This document shows, piece after piece, positions 1 to 11,200 of a DNA stretch of 64,000 bases (positions are counted from its first letter, which is position 1; each line of letters opens with the position of its first letter). This stretch comes from Proteromonas lacertae (taxonomy: Eukaryota > Sar > Bigyra > Opalinata > Proteromonadidae). Below the pieces are notes generated by a model, which did no database searches, had not been told where the DNA came from, and saw only the letters and a list, made by a program, of their open reading frames with translations. The position numbers were made by a program, and so were the translations under genes. The stretch spans positions 310,001 to 374,000 of the forward strand of contig NGBS01000872.1 in the NCBI GenBank assembly GCA_002245135.1. The letters are read 5' to 3'.

Positions 1-1
1 G

Positions 2-988
2 AATCATAAAACATCATTACCGCCATTATTATCTCCATTACCAAAATCACCATCAATTGATACTTCACAGAATCCATTAGCAAGAAAATTAACAGTGACA
101 AAACAATTAACAATCCCAACTTACAATAAAAAGACAATGGAATCAGTAGATACACCTCCAAGTAATCCATTATCACCAATGAACAGTACAATAAACAGTA
201 GAATGAATCCACCCAAATGTTCAGTGTTATTCCCTACAAATAGTAACAGCAATACAAATAATACAAACATATTAGAATCTTCAGCGACTTATTCCAAATC
301 AGCAGGAGGAGGTTTCTTACACAATAAAATGGGTAATACAAAATCAGTGGATAGTGGTAATATGTCATCTCTTCATGATACAATTATAGTTCCAACATTA
401 ACACCAATTCCAGATTATAAGGATGATGAAGCAATTGATAATGAAGAAAGAGAAGAAGAAGGATATAAACCAATGGGTATATTAGAGTTTATGCAAGAAG
501 ATCAATCATTAAGAACAAAACCAAAGAGAGATGATAGAGTAAGCACTTTTGGAATGCCCAGTATATTAGAGAGTAGAGGAGCTTCACCAAAACAAGAAGA
601 AAATGAAAATAAACTTGAAGATGTAAATGAAGAAAATGATGATGGAGAAGAAGAAGAAGTAAAATTAGAGAATGAAACAAAGAAAGGAACTGTTGTGGAA
701 GATTTGAAAGAAGATAATGATAAAGAGAAAGAGAAAGATGGAACAACTGTGGAATTAGTACCAAGTGATGAAGATGAAAGAAAATCAATAAGAAGAATGA
801 GTACTAATGACATTAATCATAAATCATCAAGTTCAGCAAGTGCAACTTCAAAAGTAACAGGAAGTGATAGTACTAAAGTTACAACAGAAACAGATACATC
901 CAATTCTCAACATTCATTCAATAGATCAATGCCTGATAGTACTTTACAAGATAATAATACAACTCCAGAAGGTTCAAATAATGAATAA
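2..988 (+). CDS. Acidic, low-complexity protein, 5' truncated
   Basis: The frame is open from the first bases of the window, so the N-terminus lies outside; the first in-window Met at 95 is probably internal. About 328 residues are visible. They are Ser/Thr/Asn-rich at first, with a strongly acidic Glu/Asp/Lys tract in the middle (about 590-790) and a Ser/Thr-rich tail. No catalytic motif or known fold is recognised, and the visible part looks intrinsically disordered. A short conserved-looking patch (ILEFMQEDQSL, later GMPSILES) could be a peptide-docking segment, but that is a guess. The stop is TAA at 986-988. The next gene starts about 130 bp downstream on the same strand. Function unknown; the informative domain, if any, is probably upstream. 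Confidence 0.7.
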   Translation, partial: NHKTSLPPLLSPLPKSPSIDTSQNPLARKLTVTKQLTIPTYNKKTMESVDTPPSNPLSPMNSTINSRMNPPKCSVLFPTNSNSNTNNTNILESSATYSKSAGGGFLHNKMGNTKSVDSGNMSSLHDTIIVPTLTPIPDYKDDEAIDNEEREEEGYKPMGILEFMQEDQSLRTKPKRDDRVSTFGMPSILESRGASPKQEENENKLEDVNEENDDGEEEEVKLENETKKGTVVEDLKEDNDKEKEKDGTTVELVPSDEDERKSIRRMSTNDINHKSSSSASATSKVTGSDSTKVTTETDTSNSQHSFNRSMPDSTLQDNNTTPEGSNNE

Positions 989-1118
989 TTTTAAATTTCA
1001 AAATTTAATTTGTGCATATAAACATATGTAATTTTCAATTCTTTTTTTCTGTTTTGTTTGTTTGGATAAAAAAAGAAAAGAAAATAATAAAAAACGGACA
1101 TATTTTTTGAACAATATA

Positions 1119-2081
1119 ATGTCTGGTCAATCAGGCGATGCACTTGATATAAACTGGGATGAGGATGTGGACTTACTTAGAGGTATGAACAATTTGATAA
1201 TAATCATAGCTGCTTCTGAAGATGAGGATGAAATAGATGAAAATGAGGAAAATGTTGAAGAAGAAGATGTTAAACTATCAAATGAAGTAGGAGTAAAACG
1301 AAAAAGAGATGAAAAAGAAACAAAAGGTATTATTTATAGATTAATATAATAGAAAAGAAGAAGAAACATAAAAAAGCCCCACAACAACGTTTATCAGAAA
1401 CACTATTGCTATCAAAATCAAATAAAGAAATAGTATCACATTATTTATTAATAATTAGAGAAATATATTTAATGAAGCATGTAAATCTAGTTTGGGTGAA
1501 ACAATCCCAGGATTCAATTTTGAACAATTAAAACAATGTATTTAATTTATTTTATATGCTTTAGACAATCCTTTCAAAAATCTCAAATATAATGGAATAG
1601 AAAACATAGTTAAATGTATTCAAGAGAATATTCCAGACTGTAGAACACTATTTACATTCAATAAAACTAAAAAAGATGATGTTGCTGAGTATTATAAATA
1701 TCCTTATCTATACATAGTCCTTATGTTTTAATCCTATCATCTTCAGCTATACAATGCTTGTCTGTAATAAAGAAATTAAAAACTTTCAATTGCAAAATAC
1801 CCAAATTATTTGCAAAGCATTTTTCATTAGAAAAGCAGAAAGAGATGTTGAAATATTTTGTTCCAATTTGTTGTGGTACTCCAAATAGAATAATGAAATT
1901 AATAGAAGAAGGGTGTTTACATTTAGACAATTTGAAATTAATTGTGTTTGATTTGACAAAGGATGAAAAGACATTCACATTACTAGATATAAAGACAATG
2001 TTATATGATTTGTCAGTGTTATATGCGAAGTATTTATTTATTCAATGTCAACATAATAATTCACAAATCGTTTTGTTGTAA
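1119..2081 (+). CDS. CMSS1: CMSS1/Cms1-like ribosomal small-subunit biogenesis protein
   Basis: After splicing the C-terminal half reads LFAKH...KYFVPICCGTPNRI followed by LxLDNLKLIVFD, the signature of the Cms1/CMSS1 family. These are DEAD-helicase-like proteins without helicase activity, linked to nucleolar small-subunit assembly. The N-terminus MSGQSGDALDINWDEDVDL and the following acidic and KRKR-rich tract match the family's disordered charged head. At least five introns can be placed by frame, including 1183-1209 (27 nt), one at about 1333-1358, one of 26 nt near 1430, one of 27 nt near 1537 and one of 29 nt near 1690. They all start GTAT and end TAG. I chose the ATG at 1119 over an in-frame codon at 1062 because it gives a typical short acidic N-terminus. 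The family assignment is firm; the exact role here is inferred. Confidence 0.8.
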
Positions 2082-2184
2082 TTCAATTTGTTTTGTGGGA
2101 TTTACATATAACTAACATATAAATATTTCAACATATACATATGATAACAAAAAATTTATACTAAAGATACCCCATTTAGTTTTT

Positions 2185-3207
2185 CTACTCTTCAACTGGC
2201 TTTGCCTCTTCTTCAGGTTTTGGTTCTTCTGATTTAGGTTCTTCAGCAGCTGGCTGTGGTGGCTCTTCTACTTTAGGTGGTTCTTCTGGTTTAACTTTTT
2301 CTTCTTCAGTTGGTTTTTCTTCAGCAGGTTTTTCTGGAGTGGGTGCTGCTGGCGGAGGTGGTGGAGGAGGAGGTGGTGTTCCTCTGCCTGACAATGGAGG
2401 TGGAGCTCCTGGTAATGGTGGTGGAACTGCACCTCTTGCAGGTAATGGAGGAGGAACAGCTCCTCTAGCTGGAAGTGGAGGTGGAGCACCGCCTGGAAGT
2501 GGTGGAGCAACACCTCTGCCTGGTAATGGAGGTGGTGCACCAGGCACTGGAGGAGGAGCACCTGGAACTGGAGGATAACCAGGATATTGCATTGGTGGTT
2601 GTTGGAAATAATGTGCAACTGGAGGAGGTGGTGGAGCTGGTCTAGTAACATTCTTTTGTTGTACATGTACTGGTATTGCACCTGGTGGTAGTTCTACTGG
2701 CGGTACAAATGCTGGTACTCCCATATTAAATGGCACTGTGTTTGGTAATGGAGGTGGAACACCAGGAACTGGAGGAGGAGCTCCTCGAGATGGTAATTGT
2801 GGTGGGACACCAGGGAGTGGAGGCGGAGCACCAGGAACTGGTGGTGGAGCGCCTCTAGCAGGTAATGGAGGAGGTGGTCCTGGAAGTGGAGGTGGAGCTC
2901 CTGGAACTGGCGGAGGTGTTGCTTTAGCTGGTAGTTCTGGTTTTGCAGGTGGAGGAGGTGGAGGAGGAGCTGCAGCTGCAGACTGTAGCAGTATTAGCAG
3001 CTTCGGATGGAACAGGTTGTTCTGCTGGTGTAGATTCTGTAGTAAGAATTGGAACTACTTCTGGATTAGTTGCTGGAGCTTCCTAATAAAAAAATAAACA
3101 CTATCAAGATACAGTAGGATTTACTTCAGAGGGACCTTCAGTCTATTCGATATATAAGAAAATTATCATACTGGATTAGCTGTGGGATCAGTTTCTGGTT
3201 GAGACAT
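2185..3207 (-). CDS. Proline-rich, acidic-tailed protein (profilin/SH3-ligand type)
   Basis: The start [12 protein letters not shown] is followed by a spliced intron at 3143-3171 (29 nt) and a second near 3075-3115. The centre is a long run of PPPLPG / APPPLPARG / APPPVPG repeats (about 2340-2960), the polyproline pattern that binds profilin, EVH1 or SH3 domains. The C-terminus is a Glu/Pro/Lys tail ending PVEE. No FH2, WH2 or other actin domain is present, so this is not a formin or WASP as it stands. Between about 2983 and 3013 the frame must change. Either a 31-nt intron with atypical ends (GTTCC...ACAG) is removed or there is one extra base. The long glycine-rich frame on the opposite strand is only the shadow of these repeats. 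Function inferred as a cytoskeletal scaffold, low certainty. Confidence 0.65.
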
Positions 3208-3387
3208 TTTAAAGATTTCTAATAAATAACTTGGCTTGAGAAAAACCAAAAATAATAAACACAAACAACATTTTACTTTTATATCCTTATTATATAGTAA
3301 TAAAATGTATTATATCGATATTTTAATTCATCAATACAAGAAAATTATTTAATTACAAATTAAATATTCATACTTTATACAAATCAT

Positions 3388-4845
3388 TTACCTATCACTA
3401 GAATCATACTCTGATGTTGTAATTGCATTATTTGAAGTAATATGAGAAGTTTGCAATCTAGTTGAAAATGTTCCACCTGAAGAATCATTTTCAGCAGGCA
3501 ATCTGTGGTTACTATGATCTGAAGCTACAAAATACGAATCAAATGTCAAAGTAATAGCATCAGAGTTAATTATTCCATAATCAAGGTTAGGATCTGATTT
3601 CTTTGTATCACTTCTAGTACAATCATATCTGTTATAAAAATATTTGGGAGATTTGCTGGATCTAATAATAGGATGTGTATGTGATTGCAAAGGTATTGTT
3701 GATTCTTCCATTATTCCTTGAGATAATGAAGAAGGTGATGTTGATATTGATCTAAGTTGTGTGTTTGTTATTCTGAGGTAATATCTACTAATAAATGGCC
3801 TTACATCAACCATAATTGGCAATTGTTCTGGTGTATAGTTCTCTATATACAAATAAACATATATTTTCAATTTATAATATACTGAATAAATATGAATATA
3901 ATATCTTATGAAACAAATACATTGGTTCTACTAATTCAGTAAAATCATGTACTAATTTATAGAATCCACCCCTTGTTAATATTGTGGTTGATTCATATTC
4001 ATATTTCTCGACTATGTCTCTATATGTTGGTGGAAGATTATTAGGAAGAGATGGCAAACTGTCTATTCAATAATAATAAAAATAAAAATAAATAAATAAA
4101 TATATATATATATACTAAAGAATGTGGTTATTTGATTCTCTGATAGTGTATCGCTAGAATCTGTATCAAGAATATTAAATATTACTATTTAATTATAATA
4201 TATATATAAAGTGTTTCTATACTATCCAATAGATGTTTTGGTCTTGCGAATATAATCAATAATGAAGTAAGAAAGAACTCATTCCATGTGATTCTATCTC
4301 TTAGACAAATATCATATAAAAACCATATAAAATCAATGAATGGTGACTTCATATAATCTCCAAATAAATATGTAAAATCATCTCTTGTTATTGTTGCTGA
4401 AAAGAGTGATTTTATACCATTAAACATTGAATTTAGTAGAGAAATATCTTCAGACGTTACTATATATATATTAATAGAATATTTATTCTATACTATTAGA
4501 GGATTGTATAAGATGTAACGATTCTTCTGACAGATCTCTTACAGGTGATACTCCAAAAGGATGAAATACTCTATGCACAGTTGATTTAAATTTAGACTAT
4601 AATATATAAAACACAGATGCAAATACAAATCGAGATTCTAAATCTGGATAATCTGCTATACTAATATCTGGTTGATCAGTGACTAAAATGAATAAATATT
4701 ATATCAAATACAGTATGAGTAAGAAGAAGCTCTTCTTGAACTATTATAACTACGATCCACATCATTTAGAGAGTTATTATTTGTATTATCATCAACATCA
4801 CTCTCATAATTCTACAAATGAAGATGAGAATTATACTGAATCCAT
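3388..4845 (-). CDS. EF-hand-like protein of unknown function
   Basis: The first exon is only ATG GAT TCA, followed by a 25-nt intron ending TTTGTAG; the second exon is Asn/Ser/Asp-rich. Further exons read through IADYPDLESRF, VHRVFHPFGVSPVRDL, then a helical block around 4190-4430 (FLFG-type aromatic and hydrophobic helices). Next comes NILDTDSSDTLSENQ, which fits an EF-hand loop (D-x-D-x-S-x-T-x-S...) except for Gln at position 12. The remaining C-terminus (3388-3870) is Ser/Thr-rich and unlike anything I recognise. At least seven short introns (GTAT...TAG) keep the frame. It lies tail-to-head with the bromodomain gene upstream (spacer 84 bp). Possibly a calcium-responsive scaffold; the name is a motif description only. 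Confidence 0.55.
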
Positions 4846-4929
4846 AGAAGAAGAAAATGGATTATAGAAAAATGATTAAAAAATATATGCGTTACACAAC
4901 ACAAAAAAATGAACAACCATAAATAATTA

Positions 4930-5970
4930 TTAAATATTATACCTTTTCCTAATTAACTCATCATCTTCTCGTTCTATTAAAGATAGAATAACTAAATACA
5001 TACTTAATTCTTCAATATCAGTTTTATAAATATCATACAATTCGTAGTATTTCTAATAAAAAAATTATAAATATTTATATAATACATTCAATAAATCAGT
5101 AGCAGCTTTATAAATTGGATCACCTGGATTATTATAGGCATGAGCATTCTTCACAAGCAGATCTATATCATTTTCAAATTTTAAATAGGTTGTATATTCT
5201 AAATTCTCGCATTTCTCTTTTATTGTCATTAAATCAATTGGATTTTTTATTTTACTGTAATAATCTGGACATACTTTCCTACAATATTCTGGAGTCAATT
5301 TCTAATACCATAATATTATAATATATACAGCTACAAATGGATTTCCTATATGTAACCAATACATTTTAAACAATTCATCTATTATATTCATAATTATTCC
5401 TCTTTTCTATTAATTGCATATATGTATATATATATAAAGTGATAATACTGTTTTTGCTGAATATTGATATTCATAATCATCAAAATTTATTCTTTCAATA
5501 TTCTCTAAATTCTTTTTGAGCATTTTCGTTGTTGACTATTTGATTATAATATAATATGAATATATACTTCAGTAATTGTACCGTATCCATCACAATGAAA
5601 TTGTAATAACTGTGTCATTGTTAAAGATCTAGTTGGAATTTGATCTTCTCTATTCATATATTGGAATGGAATTACAGCAACTATAATTTATTCATATAAT
5701 ATGTTTAGCTATACCCTTGAAATCAACATCATGAGTTTGACCATATTTATTCTCATTGTCATTTTCATACACAAATTGTCTTAAAGTTGAAGCATAATCT
5801 GATGGAGGATTCTGAATTTCAATAGTAGATTATAAATATACTTTAGTCTTAGCTTTAGCTAATTCGTTGACAAGGTTATATGTTTCAAATAAATTAGACC
5901 CACTATTACTTTCAGTTGCAATACTACTCCTATCAAGCCTCATATATAGGTTATCTGATTGAAAACTCAT
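4930..5970 (-). CDS. Bromodomain protein
   Basis: Spliced translation starts MSFQSDNLYMRLDRSS and runs through NPPSDYASTLRQFVYEND and VAVIPFQYMNREDQIPTR to a bromodomain near the C-terminus. The hallmark stretch is YYSKIKNPIDLMTIKEK followed by LLVKNAHAYNNPGDP, with the acetyl-lysine-binding Asn in AYNNPG. It ends LIRKRYNI, with TAA at 4930-4932. About eight introns of 26-45 nt are needed. One of them (near 5825-5855) ends CAG instead of TAG. The family acts in the nucleus, reading acetylated lysines on histones or transcription factors. The ordered N-terminal region before the bromodomain is conserved-looking but I cannot assign it, so I do not name an orthologue. It reads in the same direction as the EF-hand-like gene that follows. 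Confidence 0.75.
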
Positions 5971-6144
5971 GAAAAAAAGAATAAAGTGATTTCAAACCTG
6001 TTTGAGTAATATCAAACATATCGGCTTGTCAAAAATGTATTTTTGTCTTTTTTCCCATTAAACAAATATATTTAAACACTATAGATTTGATAATTTATTA
6101 TTTGACATAAAAGTTACATAATACAGCAATCATTACACTTCTTT

Positions 6145-7180
6145 TTACCCTATTAGCTATTATAAATTATAAAATTATAAAAAAGTATAATAAAATAACT
6201 ATATCTATAAATACTTTATGTACAGTTTGGTTAATTAAATTATTATTATTATAGTAATTTAATTTGTCTAACATTTCAAGTGATAATCCCTCAAAAGGGT
6301 TTTGTTGAAGCGTTGCAGGATAATAATAAGGACCATGATTTCTTGTTGTAGATTTTGCTGGATAAAATATGAACCCTGGCTGAATTTTAGCTAAAACTTG
6401 AACTTGACTTGGGTTTTCACTGTTAAATAATATAAATGAATTTGATTTGAAATAAAATAACCATTTACCCCATGCAAAACTACCTTCCATTACATAAAAA
6501 CCTTCTGTTAAACCATTGTACTCTGGTGAATTATGTAATTTTTGACTGGTTCTTGTTGCACTACTGTAAATGCAAGTATCTTCAACTCCTGTTGATTTGT
6601 ATCTGAACCATCCATTACTGGAATATGCAATCTCTATACAACATCCATCTTTATGCAATATATAACAATAAGAAGGTGAATTCTATTAAATTTATAGCTA
6701 GAGAAAATACATCACAAAACACTTTCCAATCACCAAAACGATATACTCCTGCTGGTAAAGGAGGATTTGAAGCAAATCTTTTGTTTATAATATACCTATT
6801 AAGACTAGACCACTATAATAATACTCTGAATATTCGAATAATTCTTCTTGGTTGCGAATAAAATGGTGATGCAGCAAAAAGTCTATAGTTATCATACCAA
6901 CTGCATATGAGATGATTGTTAGAAAGAGTACCCAATGTGTTTCTGTCTTTTTCCTGGATCAAATTCCCTTTTGAATATCATTTCCCACATGAATTCATCA
7001 AGTGAAGCTTTTCGCCATCTTAATCAACAAATGAGGTTAAATTAAAAGAAAGTACCTATCTGAAACATTTTTGCATACATATAAATCACTTGGCGATAAG
7101 AATTCTAAAACAGTCTATTAGAGAAGAATAAATGTGTTGCATGACATACAGTTAAGATCCAATGCCTGATTTATGGACAT
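6145..7180 (-). CDS. F-box protein
   Basis: The N-terminus resembles an F-box: VLEFLSPSDLYVCKNVSDRWRK then MWEMIFKREF, the Skp1-binding helix pattern of SCF ubiquitin-ligase adaptors. The C-terminal two thirds (GDWKVFCD, GWFRYKSTGVEDT, GSFAWGKWLFYF) are probably the substrate-binding part but match no repeat family I know. Two oddities exist. Exon 1 from the ATG at 7178-7180 is one base too long for the F-box frame. In addition, an in-frame TAG lies at 6813-6815 inside otherwise continuous coding sequence; it could be bypassed only by a 12-nt intron (6813-6824), read-through or a sequence error. The last exon ends with LIG and TAA at 6145-6147. F-box call fairly confident; start uncertain. 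Confidence 0.6.
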
Positions 7181-7339
7181 GCTATTAATTTGTATAAACT
7201 AGAAATGAAGAAAACACAAAAAATAGTTGAAAAAAGAAGAGGATTTAAAACAAACAAAATGATAAGTTATGGATCCTTCATGTATGGTGCAGAAATAAAC
7301 AACCCAAACAAACAATAGAAAACATAACTAAGTTTCAAT

Positions 7340-8129
7340 TTACTCTTTCTTTTCTCTTAACTTTTCATCTTCATTAATGATCATTAATGAAGAACGGTAT
7401 AAAGCAATAAGACTGATAATCTAAAAATATATAAATACATCACAAATATACTTGTTTAAGAATAAATACAATACCACACCAAGCTGTACAAGCAACAAAA
7501 ACTTGGTATAAAGTTCCTTCCATTTTTCTATTCAAATTTTTAATACTTGTGATAATTTATACACAAATTTGTACATATAGATAAGTACAAAGAATGCTTC
7601 ATTGAAGAAACAAACCAGGAATAACACTGGACGACTTGTATAATACATTCTTAAAATCCAAGGATCATTTTCACCCATATTTTTGTGACTACCCATTTTA
7701 CAAACTTGACTACAGTACATTTGAACCCAGTGACTACCAACATCTAATATCATACACATTGTCCAGAAGAATCTGTATTCTTTATATAAATGGGATAAGA
7801 TTAATAATAAACCAGCTGTACAGATACTATATACATATTAATTATAATTTATATACCGATCAGTAACCATATCGAGAAGTGCTCCAAATTGAGAACCTAT
7901 TTCCTTATAAAAAAAAAAAATCTTACATTGTCCAAGAGCTCTTGCAGCTGTGCCATCCAATGCATCTGCTATATAACTCATTGAATATAATGTCATGAAA
8001 ACCCTATTCAATAGCATGAATCAAAATATACCAAGGTTTATCATATGCGTAGTATATAGCTAATATTCCTGTAATTACACGGAAATATCCAATTAAATTT
8101 GCTGCAAACAAATAAACTGGCACTGCCAT
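7340..8129 (-). CDS. PIS1: CDP-diacylglycerol-inositol 3-phosphatidyltransferase (PI synthase)
   Basis: This enzyme joins CDP-diacylglycerol and myo-inositol to make phosphatidylinositol in the ER membrane. After removing five introns of about 27-37 nt, the full CDP-alcohol phosphatidyltransferase signature is present: DG-x2-AR-x8-G-x3-D-x3-D, beginning DGTAARALGQ. It is preceded by ANLIGYFRVI and followed by the PI-synthase-specific blocks LDVGSHWVQMY, SHKNM and RMYYTSRP. I start at MAVPVYLF (ATG at 8127-8129), matching the short N-terminus usual for this family; an in-frame upstream ATG would add a 31-residue hydrophobic and basic leader. The C-terminus is charged (EKLREKKE) as usual for a cytosolic tail. 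A CTTGAAAAAGCTTGA inverted element lies just upstream at 8163-8178. Confidence 0.92.
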
Positions 8130-8162
8130 TGATGAAGAAATGAAAAAGAAAAGTTTAAAAAA

Positions 8163-8178
8163 ACTTGAAAAAGCTTGA
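8163..8178. promoter_or_regulatory. CAAGCTT-type inverted element upstream of PI synthase
   Basis: CTTGAAAAAGCTTGA, read as TCAAGCTTTTTCAAG on the gene strand, 34 bp before the chosen start at 8129. Its presence here supports the start choice MAVPVYLF. Confidence 0.45.
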
Positions 8179-8281
8179 CAATAGTTTTTTATTTTGTTAT
8201 TTTTCTCCATAATAAAACAAATAATAGAATTATAGTCAATAATAAAAGTAATATAATTGCGCACTAATCCATGTAGTCAAT

Positions 8282-11200
8282 TTATTTTGCTGAAGTTACT
8301 GGTTTCTTAATTCTTGAAGATGCTCTTTTTGTTCCTGTTGTGGATGTTGGTTTTTTATCACCTGCTGGTTGAACTGGTGGTGCTAATCCTGATGGTAATT
8401 GTTGACTTGCTCTTTTCTTAAATGCGGCAGCTGGAGAAGCTGTTGTTGTAGCTATTTTTTGAGATTGTCTTTTCTTTGTCATTTCACTAGAAGGAGGAGC
8501 TGTTTTCTTTAAATCATCGTGAGTCTTGTTTGATGCAGGTTGAGGTATAGCACTTGGCTTATTTGAGCCAGGTTTAGATGGTGGTAATGTTGATGATTTT
8601 TTCATTGTTCCAGATCCAGATTGTTTTGTTTTAGCATTACCTTTAACTTGAAGTGTTTTAACTGGACCTTTTGCTGGTTGTTTTACCACTTTCTTGGTTT
8701 CAGCAGCTGGTTTCTCTGGAGTAGAAGCATTACTAGCATTATTTGCTGAAGCTGTTGGTTTTGATGCTGTTGGCTTAGCTTGAGTATTTGTTGTTGTAGG
8801 TTTTGCTGTATTAGTTGTAGGTTTTGATTGAGTATTTGTTGGTTTTGTTGGTGTTTCTTCTTTCTTTGTAGATGCTGATGATGATGCTGGTGGTAATGGC
8901 TTTATTGGAGTAACAGCTGGAGCAGCTGGTATTGAACCTTTAGAAGGTGATTGACTTGGAGTGTGTTGTGCTAATGAGAAATCTTTAATATATTCATCTA
9001 ATCTATGTCTTTCATAAGGTTCTTCAGGTGGATGATGATATACTTGTGGTGGAATTTCAACCATATGTTCTTCATTATTAATTAAAAAATTCTCATAATC
9101 ACCAGATGTTAATATACATTTCATATCGTTTGTTTTTAATATTAAATTAGTGTGTAATGAAGTAGAAACAACTGGAATATCACCAGCTGTTGAATTTGAT
9201 ATTGCAAATCTAGTATTTACTGTTGTTCTCTTTAAGAATTCCATGATTGGAATAACTACATTCAAATCAAATGGATATTCAGCATTTCCATCAATCATAG
9301 TAATCTTAGATTTAGAATCTTCTGGAATACTTACAGGGAAATCAAATTGTTGAGTTAATTTACCATTATCAATTTTACTTGTTACTATTTGCTTCTGTTT
9401 TGGTTTTCCTTTATGAATACGAGGTGGTAAAATAATATCAGTAGATGCTACTGGCTTCATTGATAGTAACTGTTTCCATGGTTCATATGAATTAGATATA
9501 CCACATTTCAATAATAACGCTAATACTCTACTACATGCATATTTCAATGATTCATAATAATCTTGACAACATAATACCAATATCTTTGAAACACAATTAT
9601 AAGTCATTAAATCAGCGAATGATATTGCAGGTAAGATTGTTTGATTGATTATATTACTGGATGACTTGGCTATGGTTATATAATATTCATCAATGTCACT
9701 TTGTAACTTCTTTTGTTCATCATCATGCATAAATTGTGCTTTTTCTGCTAGTGTTTTGATCTTTGTCATTAATATGTCATATTCTGACTCTGAATTCATA
9801 CTGAATCTTAATTCATTACCTTGTACTTCCATTATTAAACCAGTTGTCATATTTCCACTTGCTTCTTTCACTTTTGATACTTTTGCATTGTAATAACCAT
9901 ATGAACGACTTGGCCATTCATCATCAGATTTGTCAAATTGCCATACTGCTTCATCACTTATTGTAAAATAAGTTCTTTGGAATGATCCATCTACTTTAAT
10001 TGCACATTCACGTGGAACTCTAATCAATAATAATTATCATTATATATATATATACAATGGTATAACTTGAATTCTTTGTTTTATTGGGAATATTCCTCTG
10101 TTCAATCTTTCAGCTATTAAATTCATTGCTTTTTCTATTAATTCAAGATCTCTAGAATCTAATATTGCATAGATTAACTCATTTGGATAACAATGGAAGA
10201 TATTCTCACAATATTCACTATATAAAAGTATAGAATATTATAATAATTATACATATTATTTTCTCCCAAGAATATTTTATGTAAATATCTTTCAGTTCTA
10301 TTCCTTATATATTTATCTTTATTATTCAATCCTTGAGTTAACAATTGAATATATTCTGGACAAGTGTACATTATATGAACAGCAATCATTGGAGATGGAA
10401 TTACTACTTCAGACATTCTGATTAACTCATAATTCAATAAAGGGTCATTAGCAAAGTTCTTAACAAATTCAGTGTAATTCTTATAGAAATAAGTGAAGAA
10501 ATAGCAAGCAACTATTGGATGTTCAATCATATTGTTAATTAATTGGAATGCTAATAATATTGTCTGAATATTCGTCAAATTGGGAATACAATTCATTGTG
10601 GAATATAATATACCATTTTCATACATTGCATGTTTAATATAAGGTATTTCAGATAATTCAATAAATAGATGTAATGCTTTATCTATAATCTCTTCCTGTT
10701 GCATATCAACTACATTTTTAAACATCATGGATAAAGCGAAATCTCCAAAATCCCAAATTGCTGTTTTACATAACTTATTATTAAAACACAATACATACAG
10801 TGAATCACATAATAAACCATCACCAATAACTTCAGTATTATGTAACATCAGTGTAATTAAATCTTCCACTAATTGTTCCATTAATTTCAACTGTATAGCA
10901 ACTGTATTAGTTTGATGTAATATATTAATTATCATATCGTGGAAGAATTGGGTTAATGTGGTTAAGAAGTTTTTATTCACATAATTATTATCTTTTAAAC
11001 TCTTAATATAATCAGATTCAAATACTGATAATATCTTTGTCATTATTGTTGATTCACTATCTTTCTTGTATTTTGTTAAGAAATAGTTTGTGTTACTATT
11101 GCTGCTGTTATTAGCTTGTGTAATTAATGTCGCTGCTACATCTTCTAATATACCACGCACATTATGTTTCAGAGTGTAATGGAATATATACAACAACACT

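Noticed and set aside
2339-3097. Long glycine-rich frames on the plus strand
   Set aside because: They are the antisense of the proline-rich repeats; the minus-strand reading has a proper start, introns and an acidic tail.
4679-4867. His/Tyr-rich plus-strand frame
   Set aside because: Antisense to the first exons of the EF-hand-like gene; no splice or start support.
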